Positions 19,348 to 28,523 of a stretch of DNA of 64,000 nucleotides are shown piece by piece; within the stretch, counting starts at the first letter, position 1, and each line of letters starts with the position of its first letter. The stretch comes from Pseudalkalibacillus sp. SCS-8. GTDB taxonomy: Bacteria; Bacillota; Bacilli; Bacillales; Fictibacillaceae. Where the stretch lies: assembly GCF_040126055.1 (NCBI RefSeq), contig NZ_CP143541.1:372001-436000 (forward strand), read 5' to 3'. The position numbers were made by a program, and so were the translations under genes. The notes beneath the pieces were generated by a model. It was not told where the DNA came from. It was given only the letters and a program-made list of their open reading frames with translations, and did not search any database.

Positions 19348-19716
19348 GTGAAATATGCAATAAACCTATTAATGATTTCTCTTCTATTCGTATCGGGGTG
19401 TTCAAATTCACTCTCAAGCTCGTTGCCAGAAACACAAATCATTGCAGAAGAACCGATCATAATCGGACATATAACGAGGATTAATAATGAAGACCAGGTT
19501 TTTCAAGTCGTTGAAAACATATCGAAAAAGAAAGCTCTAAATGGTGTAGCAAAAGATGAAGGCTATTGGGTACAGTTAAACGGCATAACCATTGATCAAA
19601 AACTTGCTATCGGAAACAAAGTAGCCGTTTGGGACTCTCCGACTGATAAAAGTCACAGTATAGAAGAAAGAAAAGCAGCACCAATAGGGAAGCATATTGT
19701 GCTGTTGGAGAAATAG
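19348..19716 (+). CDS. Lipoprotein with DUF3221-like domain
   Basis: A 122-residue lipoprotein. The signal peptide ends with lipobox FVSGC (Cys about residue 18), so the mature protein is tethered to the outer face of the membrane. The body (IIGHITRINN, VVENISKKKAL, VQLNGITIDQKLAIGNKVAVW) resembles DUF3221 proteins such as B. subtilis YobA; function unknown. The frame extends to 19258, but GGGGG before the GTG at 19348 sets the start. A strong bidirectional terminator follows. Confidence 0.75.
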   Translation: MKYAINLLMISLLFVSGCSNSLSSSLPETQIIAEEPIIIGHITRINNEDQVFQVVENISKKKALNGVAKDEGYWVQLNGITIDQKLAIGNKVAVWDSPTDKSHSIEERKAAPIGKHIVLLEK

Positions 19717-19748
19717 CCTAAAAGCTATTAGTAGAGTTTAATGAAGAG

Positions 19749-19784
19749 AAAAAAGCTTAAAGGAAGTTTCCTTTAAGCTTTTTT
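19749..19784. terminator. Bidirectional terminator
   Basis: AAAAGCTTAAAGGAA pairs with TTTCCTTTAAGCTTTTTT around a one- to two-base loop, between convergent genes. Confidence 0.9.
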
Positions 19785-19801
19785 GATGTTCCATCTGTTA
19801 C

Positions 19802-20968
19802 TTATTCCCCAAACGCCTCCGGCAGCATTTTGAACCCTTCGATCTCTGCATCTTCCTCAATTTCGATCATGATGCAGCGTTTTCCTTTGTAGTTGACTTG
19901 TCTTACGTATTCGAGGTCTTGCGGGCTGATGGAGATGTTCGCGACTTTCGTTTGGATTTTGATAGACTTCGATTTATATTTCGGTACGACGCTGCTTGCT
20001 TTCAGCTCATATGATTCGTTAGCGGTAATCCGTTCAAAAGCGGCTTTTACTTTTTCCGATTCGACTTTCTCGCTGCCGCCGCTTTGATTCAGGACGCGTT
20101 CGACGTTCTTGTAATCGAGCTTCGGTTCTTCATCCTCTTCGTTTTCCTCGACCATCGTGTTGATTTCCCGGTAGACGTTCGCGAGGGTAGAAGGGGTGAG
20201 CTGGTCGCCCATCACATCCTTGATTACTTCCTCAAACACCTCTTTGTCCTCTTTCGCGGTGATCGTATGTTCACTGTTCAACACGTCTTCGGTAAAACGA
20301 TGATCCGGTTCATTCGCTTTCTTTGCCGAATATAAAACATGGTTCACATCCGATGCGCCATTCGAAAAGCAAGGGAAGAGGAAACCGGTCATCGGGGTGT
20401 CGAGGTCAATGACGGAGTCGACGTCGATGTTGTACTTGAACGCCTTTTCCACATAGTCGAACACCAACTCCCGTTTCGCTTCTTGTGTTTTATTAATGCT
20501 GCACAGGATGAAGGGGTGGGAGTAAACCGCGTCCCGTTCACTTTCCTCGGCTTCATCATTGCGCTTTTTCATCGGCTTCAGGTATTCGGCCTTAATGAAG
20601 GTGATCACGACATCCTTTTCATACGGATTGTCCTTGATCATTTTTTCCGTCATCAGAAGCATTTGATCCATCCAATCCTCAACACCGCTGCTCAATAAGC
20701 CTTTATGTAAAATGAGCTGGCTTTCGGCTTCACGCTTGAACTTCAGCTCAAACAGCTTCTCGTTCAACTGACCGGTAAGCAGCTTTTTGAAATTCTTGAT
20801 GAAAAGCTCCTGCTGGTCCCGATCGAGCATTTCAAACGGCTGGCTCTGGTAGTGATAGATGTCTGTTGTTTCCTTCATGATATATACGTTAAAGATGTCT
20901 GAGATCTTCAATAAATCGTTATCGACTTTCAGTTGTCGGCGAAGGCCGGCAATGTCTTTTTTGTTCAT
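19802..20968 (-). CDS. DUF4317 domain-containing protein
   Basis: A 388-residue cytoplasmic protein starting MNKKDIAGLRRQLK, the typical start of the DUF4317 family found in Bacilli and Clostridia. It has an acidic stretch (VEENEEDEEPKLDYKN) around residue 290 and no membrane segments. AGGAGTGG lies ahead of the ATG at 20968; the longer frame to 21052 has no ribosome binding site. The role of the family is not known to me. Confidence 0.85.
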   Translation of the reverse strand: MNKKDIAGLRRQLKVDNDLLKISDIFNVYIMKETTDIYHYQSQPFEMLDRDQQELFIKNFKKLLTGQLNEKLFELKFKREAESQLILHKGLLSSGVEDWMDQMLLMTEKMIKDNPYEKDVVITFIKAEYLKPMKKRNDEAEESERDAVYSHPFILCSINKTQEAKRELVFDYVEKAFKYNIDVDSVIDLDTPMTGFLFPCFSNGASDVNHVLYSAKKANEPDHRFTEDVLNSEHTITAKEDKEVFEEVIKDVMGDQLTPSTLANVYREINTMVEENEEDEEPKLDYKNVERVLNQSGGSEKVESEKVKAAFERITANESYELKASSVVPKYKSKSIKIQTKVANISISPQDLEYVRQVNYKGKRCIMIEIEEDAEIEGFKMLPEAFGE

Positions 20969-21121
20969 CAACCATCCACTCCTATAATGCATTCTCATAA
21001 ACAACGATTCTTCTATTTTAACACCGTAGAGCTGTTTTAGGTATAGACACAAACATGTGAGCGTTCAGGACATACACTGGTACAAGTATAATGAAAATAC
21101 TTTGAGAAGGTGCGAAAAAAT

Positions 21122-23173
21122 ATGTCCGATGCAAAGCTAGACCCGAGCTTAAGGAAGCTGTTCAATGACTGGAACGCTTCAGTATTAGACTATCGAAACA
21201 GCATTCCAACAAAAACAAAGAATAGTACCGAAACGAATCAAGTGCGCGTCATCCGTGTGCCGAAGGATTTTACGACAATTATGGGGGCGGTAGAGGAAGC
21301 TTCATCCGGTGATACGATTCTAGTATCCGATGGCACGTATCATGAAAGCATTTCTGTTCCCTCGACGAAAACGTCCCTACGAATCATCGCGGTGGGAAGC
21401 GAAGTCATCCTGGATGGGAAGAGCCGATTGGATACAGGCTTCACCTTATCGGCTAACAACATTGAAGTGAACGGCTTCTCAATCCGAAACTTCGTAAAAG
21501 CTGGGATTGAAGTCGCGGGTGTTTATGGTGTGAAGCTGATTGGCAATACCATTTCGAAAGTAATTGAAGGTCACGGCATCCAACTGGATCAGCGGACGTT
21601 CTCTAATTTGATATGGAAAAATCATGTTACACATGCACGGCTGGACGGGATTAATCTCCAATCGAAAAACGTGTGGGTCGTTGACAATGAATTCAGCCAT
21701 AACGGTCAAAACGGTGTTCATATCCAAACGATCGGCAATCATATCGTTGGGAATCGGATACGGAACAACAAAGAGAATGGTGTGCTAGAGGACCAAGGCT
21801 TCAACCTTGTTTTTAATAATAAAATTGAAGGGAACGGGAAAGAGGGCCTCAGTCTACCATCCGGTATTGGGGGTTCGATGTCGATCGGCAATCAGCTTGA
21901 TCGGAATAAACGAAATGGCGTGCATGTTAAGACGATCGGAAACACGCTTCTCGACACTTATGTCACGGAAAATAGCAAGGCTGGGGTACGGATCGATTCA
22001 GGTTTTAATGTGATGACGTTGAACGACGTGAACCGAAATCAAAATAACGGAGTCGTACTTTCAGAGGATGCGATGAAAAACCTCCTTTTACGGAACCTGT
22101 TCAAAGGGAACCGACCAGAGGACATAGTCGTTAAAAATCCAAACAATACCCTTCTCCAGAACCATATCATCACCTCGCCATTTCTTCCTGCTGAAAAGTA
22201 TACATCCCGCAAGGTAGGTGTCCTTCATGTCCCGAAAGACTTCACAACGATTTCGGATGCGGTGAATGCTGCAGCTCCAGGGGATACAATCCTTGTGGAA
22301 AATGGGACCTATCGAGAAGAAATTACGATCCCGTTAGCGAAGTCAGGCATCAACATCATCGCCAATGGGGACAGGGTTATTCTCGATGGGGAAGGGAAGC
22401 TGAAAACGGCGCTCGACATTTCCTCCAATCTCATACAAATCCAAGGATTGAAGATCCAAAATTACACGCAAACCGGAATCAGTGTAAAAGGAATCGGGAT
22501 ATCCCTTGCGGAGAATACGATTCATAATATAACGAACGGGAACGGAATCGAGCTGTCACTCGCGTTTTCAACGTTAATGTGGAAAAACCGCATCAGCAAA
22601 GCGAAAAGTCACGGGATCACGATCAAAGCGATGAACACGTGGATTGTCGACAATGATATATCGGCGAATGGCGGGAATGGCATTAACTTTGAAGGGAGTA
22701 CGACCGTCGGCAGCACGATCACGCATAACCGGATCCAAAACAATGCTCAGAGTGGAATCGCCGACAATGCCGGCTTCAATTTTATCTATAACAATGAAAT
22801 GATCGGGAATAGACAGAACGGGGTGTATGAAGTAGCGGGTCTAGGGTCTGGTGCGATCATTGAGAATCTGTTGTATGCGAACGGAAATGGCGTCCGACTT
22901 GATAATGATGGAGCGGAGGTAGCGGGGAATACAATCCGCTCGAACTCGAAGTCCGGTGTTCTCATGAATAGCGATTTCAATAATCTTCAGAAAAACACGC
23001 TCGCACAAAATAACGGCAGCGGAGTGAAGTTGACTGTGGAAGCGACCGGCAACCTCGTTTCCAACAATACGATCGTGGAAAATAGTCCGGTCGACATTAA
23101 AGCGGAAAACCCGAACAACACGTTTCTTGATAATCGCTGTATGAAAAGCGATCCGCCTGACATATGTAAGTAA
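21122..23173 (+). CDS. Right-handed parallel beta-helix protein, internally duplicated
   Basis: A 683-residue beta-helix (pectate lyase-like, NosD/PbH1-type) protein. After about 40 residues come two homologous halves. Each starts with V-PKDFTTI, an A-rich helix, GDTILV-GTY, then ladder rungs rich in G-N/D and N-I/V motifs. Half one runs about 38-355 and half two about 362-683. There is no signal peptide, so it is either cytoplasmic, spore-associated or exported another way. Such folds bind or cut polysaccharides or act as structural proteins; I see no clear catalytic residues. A GTG at 21110 overlaps the AGAAGG site, so ATG at 21122 is preferred. Confidence 0.8.
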   Translation: MSDAKLDPSLRKLFNDWNASVLDYRNSIPTKTKNSTETNQVRVIRVPKDFTTIMGAVEEASSGDTILVSDGTYHESISVPSTKTSLRIIAVGSEVILDGKSRLDTGFTLSANNIEVNGFSIRNFVKAGIEVAGVYGVKLIGNTISKVIEGHGIQLDQRTFSNLIWKNHVTHARLDGINLQSKNVWVVDNEFSHNGQNGVHIQTIGNHIVGNRIRNNKENGVLEDQGFNLVFNNKIEGNGKEGLSLPSGIGGSMSIGNQLDRNKRNGVHVKTIGNTLLDTYVTENSKAGVRIDSGFNVMTLNDVNRNQNNGVVLSEDAMKNLLLRNLFKGNRPEDIVVKNPNNTLLQNHIITSPFLPAEKYTSRKVGVLHVPKDFTTISDAVNAAAPGDTILVENGTYREEITIPLAKSGINIIANGDRVILDGEGKLKTALDISSNLIQIQGLKIQNYTQTGISVKGIGISLAENTIHNITNGNGIELSLAFSTLMWKNRISKAKSHGITIKAMNTWIVDNDISANGGNGINFEGSTTVGSTITHNRIQNNAQSGIADNAGFNFIYNNEMIGNRQNGVYEVAGLGSGAIIENLLYANGNGVRLDNDGAEVAGNTIRSNSKSGVLMNSDFNNLQKNTLAQNNGSGVKLTVEATGNLVSNNTIVENSPVDIKAENPNNTFLDNRCMKSDPPDICK

Positions 23174-23174
23174 G

Positions 23175-23214
23175 AAAAAACGGTCCTCCTGCTCATTGGC
23201 AAGAGAACCGTTTT
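23175..23214. terminator. Bidirectional terminator, shared-sequence hairpin copy 1
   Basis: AAAACGGTCCTCCTGC pairs with GCAAGAGAACCGTTTT between convergent genes. Nearly the same stem sequence recurs at 24245-24288. Confidence 0.85.
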
Positions 23215-23227
23215 CGTATTTTGTACG

Positions 23228-24160
23228 TCATTCTGTGTATTCAGCTACAAGCTCTCGGAAGCCTTTGCTTGCTTCAATCGATTCGAATAATGGATCCGAA
23301 AACGCATATTTGCTGTACTCAGGACCATAGAAGAAAGAATATCGCAAATTGGTCAGGGCTTCTGCCGTTTTGTTTTGTACCGATAGAACCTGTGCTTTTC
23401 CGTAATAACCATGAGGCGTTTCCGGATAAAGATCAATGATGTCTTCGAAAGCCTCTATTGCAGACTGATAGGCTTGCTTTTCAAGAAGTAATTCACCTTT
23501 ATAAGCCATAGCTTCAATGTCGGTTTGATCCGATTGAATGAGATCATCAAGTGTCATAATTGCACTTTGAATATCACCGTTGCGCTCGTGGGCAATTGCA
23601 ACATACCACAGGGCGGCAGGATCATTAGGATAATAGTCAAGATACTTGTTGAAATTCTCTATTGAAGGTTCGTAAAATTCTTGCATGAATGTGGTGAGAC
23701 CTAATCCATAATAAGCATCTGCTGTTTCATGTGTGATTTCATATTGGATCGCTTGTTTGTATGAGATCATGGCTTCTACATATTCCTCCAACCAAAGGTG
23801 AGCATCCCCAAGGATGATATATTCAAAGGCATCGTTTGGTTGGATCTTGATACTCTTTTCCATTACTTCAATGGTCTCTTCAAAACGTTCCAATTGATTG
23901 AGGGCAAAACCTTTATTAACTAAAGCTGCGTTATTGTCCGGGTCTTTTTCAAGGATCACTTCTACAAGCTCTAATCCTGCTTCATAATCCTCATTGTCCA
24001 GCATAGCAACAGCTTCCTCGTTCAGACTCACTAAGTCATCCCCGTCCGAAGAAAGAGCATTGAAACTTACAAGGACGAAAATAATAAATAACGGAATAAT
24101 CGTAGAGTTTAATTGATAATTTCTAATCACATTGCTGCGATTTTTTATCGGATTCTTCAT
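23228..24160 (-). CDS. TPR-repeat protein, membrane-anchored
   Basis: A 310-residue protein. A basic N-terminus leads into a hydrophobic segment (about 19-36, IPLFIIFVLVSFNAL), then seven or so tetratricopeptide repeats, seen in segments such as AALVNKGFALNQLERFEETIEVMEKS split over several repeats. TPR arrays are protein-interaction scaffolds; here probably on the outer face of the membrane. AAAGGAG precedes the ATG. No partner is evident from neighbours. Confidence 0.85.
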   Translation of the reverse strand: MKNPIKNRSNVIRNYQLNSTIIPLFIIFVLVSFNALSSDGDDLVSLNEEAVAMLDNEDYEAGLELVEVILEKDPDNNAALVNKGFALNQLERFEETIEVMEKSIKIQPNDAFEYIILGDAHLWLEEYVEAMISYKQAIQYEITHETADAYYGLGLTTFMQEFYEPSIENFNKYLDYYPNDPAALWYVAIAHERNGDIQSAIMTLDDLIQSDQTDIEAMAYKGELLLEKQAYQSAIEAFEDIIDLYPETPHGYYGKAQVLSVQNKTAEALTNLRYSFFYGPEYSKYAFSDPLFESIEASKGFRELVAEYTE

Positions 24161-24244
24161 CTTGGACTCCTTTATCGGCTGATAGTACTTATTTCGGTAA
24201 AGGAGAAAGGATTTTTAGTGAAATTCGAAAACTGCTATAAAAGT

Positions 24245-24288
24245 AAAAAACGGTCCTCCTGCCCAAGGCAAGAGAACCGTACTTTTTT
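24245..24288. terminator. Terminator, shared-sequence hairpin copy 2
   Basis: AAAAACGGTCCTCCTGC pairs with GCAAGAGAACCGT, followed by ACTTTTTT. It ends the NSS transporter transcript on the minus strand (A-run on plus). The stem is almost identical to the one at 23175. Confidence 0.85.
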
Positions 24289-24293
24289 GTTGG

Positions 24294-25649
24294 TTAAATA
24301 AGCTTCAATGCATTTAGCATGACAATGATGATAAGGACTGGAGCGACGAATCGCAAACCTAAAATCCAGAGCTTACCCCAAATGCTAGCTTCGCTAAGTC
24401 CGCCGATTTCAAGGGACTTCTTCTTGCCAAGTGCCCATCCGACAAATAGAGCAGTCAACAATCCACCAAGTGGAAGGAGGATGTTGGATGCTAAGTAGTC
24501 GACAGCATCGAAGAATCCTAAACCGCCGATCGTGAATCCGCTCCATGCTCCAAGTGAAAGAGAGGATGGAATTCCGAACAACGTGATGATGATTCCAAGA
24601 ATCCATGTTGCCTTCTTACGTGACCACTCGAATTTGCGCATGAAGTATGCGACTGGAACTTCAAGGATCGAGATGGCAGATGTTAATGCTGCCATTGAAA
24701 TCAACAAGAAGAACAAGACAGAGAAGAATTGACCAAACGGCATCATTTCAAATACAGCTGGTAGTGTGATAAAGATCAACCCTGGTCCATCGCCTGGGTT
24801 CATTCCGAAGGCGAACACTGCAGGGAAAATCGCCAATCCAGCTAACAATGCAAATCCTGTATCGGCCAAGGAGATGCCTACTGCCGCTGTCGGAAGCTTA
24901 ACGTCTTTCGGTACATAACTTCCGTACGTGATCATCGTACCCATCCCTAAACTGAGAGAGAAGAATGCGTGCCCTAAAGCGACCAGGATCGCACTGGCAG
25001 TCAGTGATGAGAAGTCAGGTGAGAATAGGAAGGAGATCCCTTCACCTGCACCAGGTAATGTGACGGAACGAATCACTAGGATAAGTAAGAGAACACCTAG
25101 TGTCGGCATCAAGATCTTATTCCACTTCTCAATACCTTGTTTAATTCCTTTTACAACGACGATGATGACAATCGCCATGAACAACAGCTGCCACAAAATC
25201 GGACTCAGTGCTGTACTGATGAACCCGACGAAATGATCAGCCATCTGATCAGCAGGTACGGCTAGTAAATCCCCGCTCATCGCTTTTGTCGTATACGATA
25301 ATGCCCAACCTGCAACGACCCCATAGAAGGAAAGAATGAAGAATGCAGCTGCGACACCAAAAATACCGGTGATGAACCATGGTTTACCAGGAGTCAATTC
25401 CCTGAATGATCCTACAGCATCCTTTTGTGTATTTCGACCTACTGCAAATTCTGCGAGCATGATCGGAATACCGATAAGTGCGATACAAATTAAATAAACG
25501 ATAATAAATGCGGCACCGCCATTTTCCCCCGTGATGTAAGGGAACTTCCAGATGTTACCCAACCCGATTGCGGAACCCATCGCTGCTAGCATAAAGCCAG
25601 AACGCGTTTTCCATTGTTCACGAGATTGTTGCTCTAACCCTTGACCCAT
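24294..25649 (-). CDS. Sodium-dependent transporter of the NSS (SNF) family
   Basis: A 451-residue sodium:neurotransmitter symporter-type permease with about 11-12 helices. TM1 has the signature GSAIGLGNIWKFPYITGENGG that forms the sodium and substrate site; TM6 region AILVALGHAFFSLSLGMG is also typical. Bacterial members such as LeuT, TnaT and YocR import amino acids or related solutes with Na+. AAGGGGGATTTGT precedes the ATG. It is monocistronic. Confidence 0.92.
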   Translation of the reverse strand: MGQGLEQQSREQWKTRSGFMLAAMGSAIGLGNIWKFPYITGENGGAAFIIVYLICIALIGIPIMLAEFAVGRNTQKDAVGSFRELTPGKPWFITGIFGVAAAFFILSFYGVVAGWALSYTTKAMSGDLLAVPADQMADHFVGFISTALSPILWQLLFMAIVIIVVVKGIKQGIEKWNKILMPTLGVLLLILVIRSVTLPGAGEGISFLFSPDFSSLTASAILVALGHAFFSLSLGMGTMITYGSYVPKDVKLPTAAVGISLADTGFALLAGLAIFPAVFAFGMNPGDGPGLIFITLPAVFEMMPFGQFFSVLFFLLISMAALTSAISILEVPVAYFMRKFEWSRKKATWILGIIITLFGIPSSLSLGAWSGFTIGGLGFFDAVDYLASNILLPLGGLLTALFVGWALGKKKSLEIGGLSEASIWGKLWILGLRFVAPVLIIIVMLNALKLI

Positions 25650-25873
25650 TACAAATCCCCCTTTACATAGAATGCATTTAGTAGATTTCTACTATTTATA
25701 TAATACATTAACTTAATAGGAATATGACACAATTTTCTTAACTTTTAAAAATTTTGTTTGAAATCCTCTTTTTAAAGGGGTTTCTGCTATTTTTTTCGTT
25801 CTATTTTCCTGGCATGGACAATATACTTATAATTGGGTTAAACAAGCATTCAACACTAGAGGAGGTCTTCACT

Positions 25874-26302
25874 ATCAAACCACAAAACTATCAAAACCAT
25901 GCCATGATCGATCCGAAGTACCATGTTGTCTTAACACTACTCGTTCTAACATCCCTTATCTTATCGATTGCGTTCGTTGTTCAGAACATTGGCAGTCAGC
26001 TTCTGCTTAGCCTTGTCGTTATTTTTATGGTCCTTACAGTCGTCTTAATCGCCGCAATCGTCCGGATCTATGCGTTAAAGCTTCAAGACCGGATCATACG
26101 GAGCGAGGAAAATTTCCGCTACTACCGGTTAACAGGGGAGCTATTAGACCCAAATCTGAAGATCAATCAAATCATCGCGCTACGCTTTGCGGAGGATGAG
26201 GAATATGTGGAACTCGTTGAGCGCGCGAAGCAAGAAAACCTCTCCACAAAGGATATTAAAAAAGCAGTGCGAAATTGGCGTGCCGACCACCATCGCGTAT
26301 AA
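25874..26302 (+). CDS. DUF6526-like membrane protein, apparent ATC start
   Basis: A 142-residue protein beginning (I)KPQNYQNHAMIDPKYH with two transmembrane helices (about 17-38 and 45-67) and a cytoplasmic helical tail; this matches the layout of small DUF6526-type Bacillus proteins. GAGGAGG at 25858-25865 lies eight bases before an in-frame ATC at 25874, with no ATG, GTG or TTG nearby. The only upstream ATG (25814) falls inside a promoter-like TATACTTATAAT stretch. So either ATC is used, or the start codon has mutated. Confidence 0.65.
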   Translation: MKPQNYQNHAMIDPKYHVVLTLLVLTSLILSIAFVVQNIGSQLLLSLVVIFMVLTVVLIAAIVRIYALKLQDRIIRSEENFRYYRLTGELLDPNLKINQIIALRFAEDEEYVELVERAKQENLSTKDIKKAVRNWRADHHRV

Positions 26303-26316
26303 TAAAAGTAGAACCC

Positions 26317-26346
26317 AACAGCTCGACGAGGGCTGTTTCTTTTTTT
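26317..26346 (+). terminator. Rho-independent terminator
   Basis: AACAGC pairs with GCTGTT and is followed by TCTTTTTTT, separating the DUF6526-like gene from the ABC exporter operon. Confidence 0.7.
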
Positions 26347-26385
26347 CGTTATAAAATGATTGGAACGGCTAGTAGGAGGATAGAC

Positions 26386-27312
26386 ATGCAAAATGAAACA
26401 ATGGTAGATGTGAAAGGGCTTGTGAAGCGCTACGGGTCTTTTGTCGCAGTGAACGGCGTTGAGTTTCAAGTACATAAAGGTGAGATTTTCGGTCTGCTCG
26501 GACCAAACGGGGCCGGTAAAACGACGACGATCGAGATGCTCGTCGGTCTCCGAAAGCCGGATGAAGGAACGGCATCGCTTGCTGGCTTTGACGTACGAAA
26601 GCAAGTGAATCAGGTGAAAGAAGTCATCGGCGTTCAGCTTCAGTCCACCTCTTTATTTGAGCTGTTGAAGGTGGACGAGATTTTACACATGTATGCGAGC
26701 TTTTATCCGAAGAATGTAGACATTGATGAATTGGTCAGCGATATGCTTTTAACGGAAAAAAGGAGAGATCGGATCAAGGGGCTTTCTGGCGGACAAAAGC
26801 AGCGCCTCGCGATAGCGCTCGCGCTCATTCATGATCCTGAAATCGTGTTCCTTGATGAGCCGACGACGGGTCTCGATCCGCAAGCGAGAAGAACGCTCTG
26901 GGATATTGTCCTGCGCTTGAAGGAACGGGGGAAAACGGTCATCCTTTCGACGCATTATATGGATGAAGCCCATGTACTTTGTGACCGGATCGGCATCATG
27001 GATCAAGGCGAATTGATTGCGCTCGATACGCCGACCAATCTTGTGAAAAAGTTGCAGTCGACAAGCACGGTAGAATTCCGTCTGAGCAATCCACCGGAAA
27101 AAGCGTGGTTCATGGAGATGGATGGGGTAGAGGAAGTGGCGATCCGAGATACGCTCGTACAGCTTTACACCGATAATCTCCAGCTCGCACTCACTTCGCT
27201 CATTCAAGTATCCGCTGAACACGATTTAAACATTGAAGACTTGCAAACACGAACGGCGACATTAGAGGACGTGTTCATCCATATGACAGGAAGGAGTTTA
27301 CGTGAATCATGA
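26386..27312 (+). CDS. ABC transporter ATP-binding protein
   Basis: A 308-residue ATPase of the drug/antibiotic exporter (DrrA-like) group. Walker A is GPNGAGKTT, the signature is LSGGQKQR, Walker B is IVFLDEPTTGLDPQ, and the H-loop is STHYMDE. A C-terminal extension of about 90 residues is typical of this group. AGGAGG before the ATG at 26386 sets the start. Its stop overlaps the permease ATG (ATGA), so the two are one operon. Confidence 0.93.
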   Translation: MQNETMVDVKGLVKRYGSFVAVNGVEFQVHKGEIFGLLGPNGAGKTTTIEMLVGLRKPDEGTASLAGFDVRKQVNQVKEVIGVQLQSTSLFELLKVDEILHMYASFYPKNVDIDELVSDMLLTEKRRDRIKGLSGGQKQRLAIALALIHDPEIVFLDEPTTGLDPQARRTLWDIVLRLKERGKTVILSTHYMDEAHVLCDRIGIMDQGELIALDTPTNLVKKLQSTSTVEFRLSNPPEKAWFMEMDGVEEVAIRDTLVQLYTDNLQLALTSLIQVSAEHDLNIEDLQTRTATLEDVFIHMTGRSLRES

Positions 27313-28400
27313 GAGCATATTGGCAGCTAACATTGGCGCAGCTCCGGATTTTCGGGCGTAACCGCCAAGTCTTGTTCTTCACGCTCATCTTTCCGGTCAT
27401 CTTAATGCTTGCCCTCGGATCGTTTGTCGGCGGCGGAAACTCCCTCTCGTTAACGGTCGGAATCGTGGACCTCGATCAGACCGATGGATCGAAGACGTTA
27501 ACCGGATTGTTTGAGGAAAATGAAGGCGTCCAAACGGAACCATTTGAAAAAGTAGCGAGTGGAAAAGATGCAGTGGAAAGCGGCGACATCCAGCTTTTGA
27601 TCGAAATTCCTAAAGGCTATGAAGCGAGTCTGGACAACCCTGATCAAGCCTTTTCCATCCCGGTTTATTATAATGAGAAAAACCTGACGACCGCCGAGCT
27701 CGGGATGACGGTCGTAAACGGGATCATCGATCAATACAGCAAAGAGCTTGTCGACTATCAACCATTAGTGATGGTCGAAAAAGTCGGCATTGAAGCACTC
27801 AACATCCGCTACATCGATTTCCTCGTACCGGGAATCGTCGCAATGATGATCATGAGCAACAACATGAACGGGGTCGCAGGCCAAATTTCTGCCTGGCGTG
27901 AGCGCGGCATTTTACGAAGGATGCAGGGAACGAGACTGAAAGCTTCTACGTTTATCGCTGCTCAGATTACCGCACGGTTGTTTTTGAACGGGACACAAGC
28001 GTTGTTGGTCGTCCTTATCGCGGACCTTATTTTTGATATCAATGTGGTCGGCTCCTGGCTTGCCGTCATCTTTTTCATCACGTTAGGAACGCTCGCCTTC
28101 ATGGCGATCGGATTCATTATCGCCGGAATTGCGAAAAACCCGGAGAGCGCTGGGCCAATCGCTGGATTCGCATCCTTCCCGATGCTGTTCCTCGGAGGCG
28201 TGTTCTTCCCAATTAGCAACATGCCGGACTGGATCCAACCGATCGTGAAAACCTTGCCGATCGCGCACTTAAGCTCCGCGTTACGTGAAACGATGAACAT
28301 CGGAACACCGATTTTTCAGCTGGGTATTGAAACCCTGATCCTTGGTGCCTGGCTTATAGGTGGTTTTGCACTCGCGAGCTATGTTTTTAAATGGGAATAG
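27309..28400 (+). CDS. ABC-2 type permease
   Basis: A 363-residue ABC-2 permease partner of the upstream ATPase. TM1 is at about 20-40, then a 130-residue extracytoplasmic domain, then five further helices after residue 170. The conserved GLLRRMQ-type helix is present as ERGILRRMQGTRL. The start overlaps the ATPase stop by four bases. Together they form a YfiLMN/Drr-like exporter; the substrate is unknown. Confidence 0.92.
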   Translation: MRAYWQLTLAQLRIFGRNRQVLFFTLIFPVILMLALGSFVGGGNSLSLTVGIVDLDQTDGSKTLTGLFEENEGVQTEPFEKVASGKDAVESGDIQLLIEIPKGYEASLDNPDQAFSIPVYYNEKNLTTAELGMTVVNGIIDQYSKELVDYQPLVMVEKVGIEALNIRYIDFLVPGIVAMMIMSNNMNGVAGQISAWRERGILRRMQGTRLKASTFIAAQITARLFLNGTQALLVVLIADLIFDINVVGSWLAVIFFITLGTLAFMAIGFIIAGIAKNPESAGPIAGFASFPMLFLGGVFFPISNMPDWIQPIVKTLPIAHLSSALRETMNIGTPIFQLGIETLILGAWLIGGFALASYVFKWE

Positions 28401-28407
28401 AACGAAG

Positions 28408-28437
28408 ACTGAGTTGAGCAATCAACTCAGTTTTTTT
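28408..28437 (+). terminator. Terminator of ABC exporter operon
   Basis: ACTGAGTTGA pairs with TCAACTCAGT around GCAA and is followed by a run of T. Confidence 0.92.
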
Positions 28438-28523
28438 AAATGTGTTAGAGTATAGGCAAACGGTAAAAAGTAACACTAAAGACGTTCTCATAAAATGATT
28501 GAATAATGAAAGGAGAGATGGAA

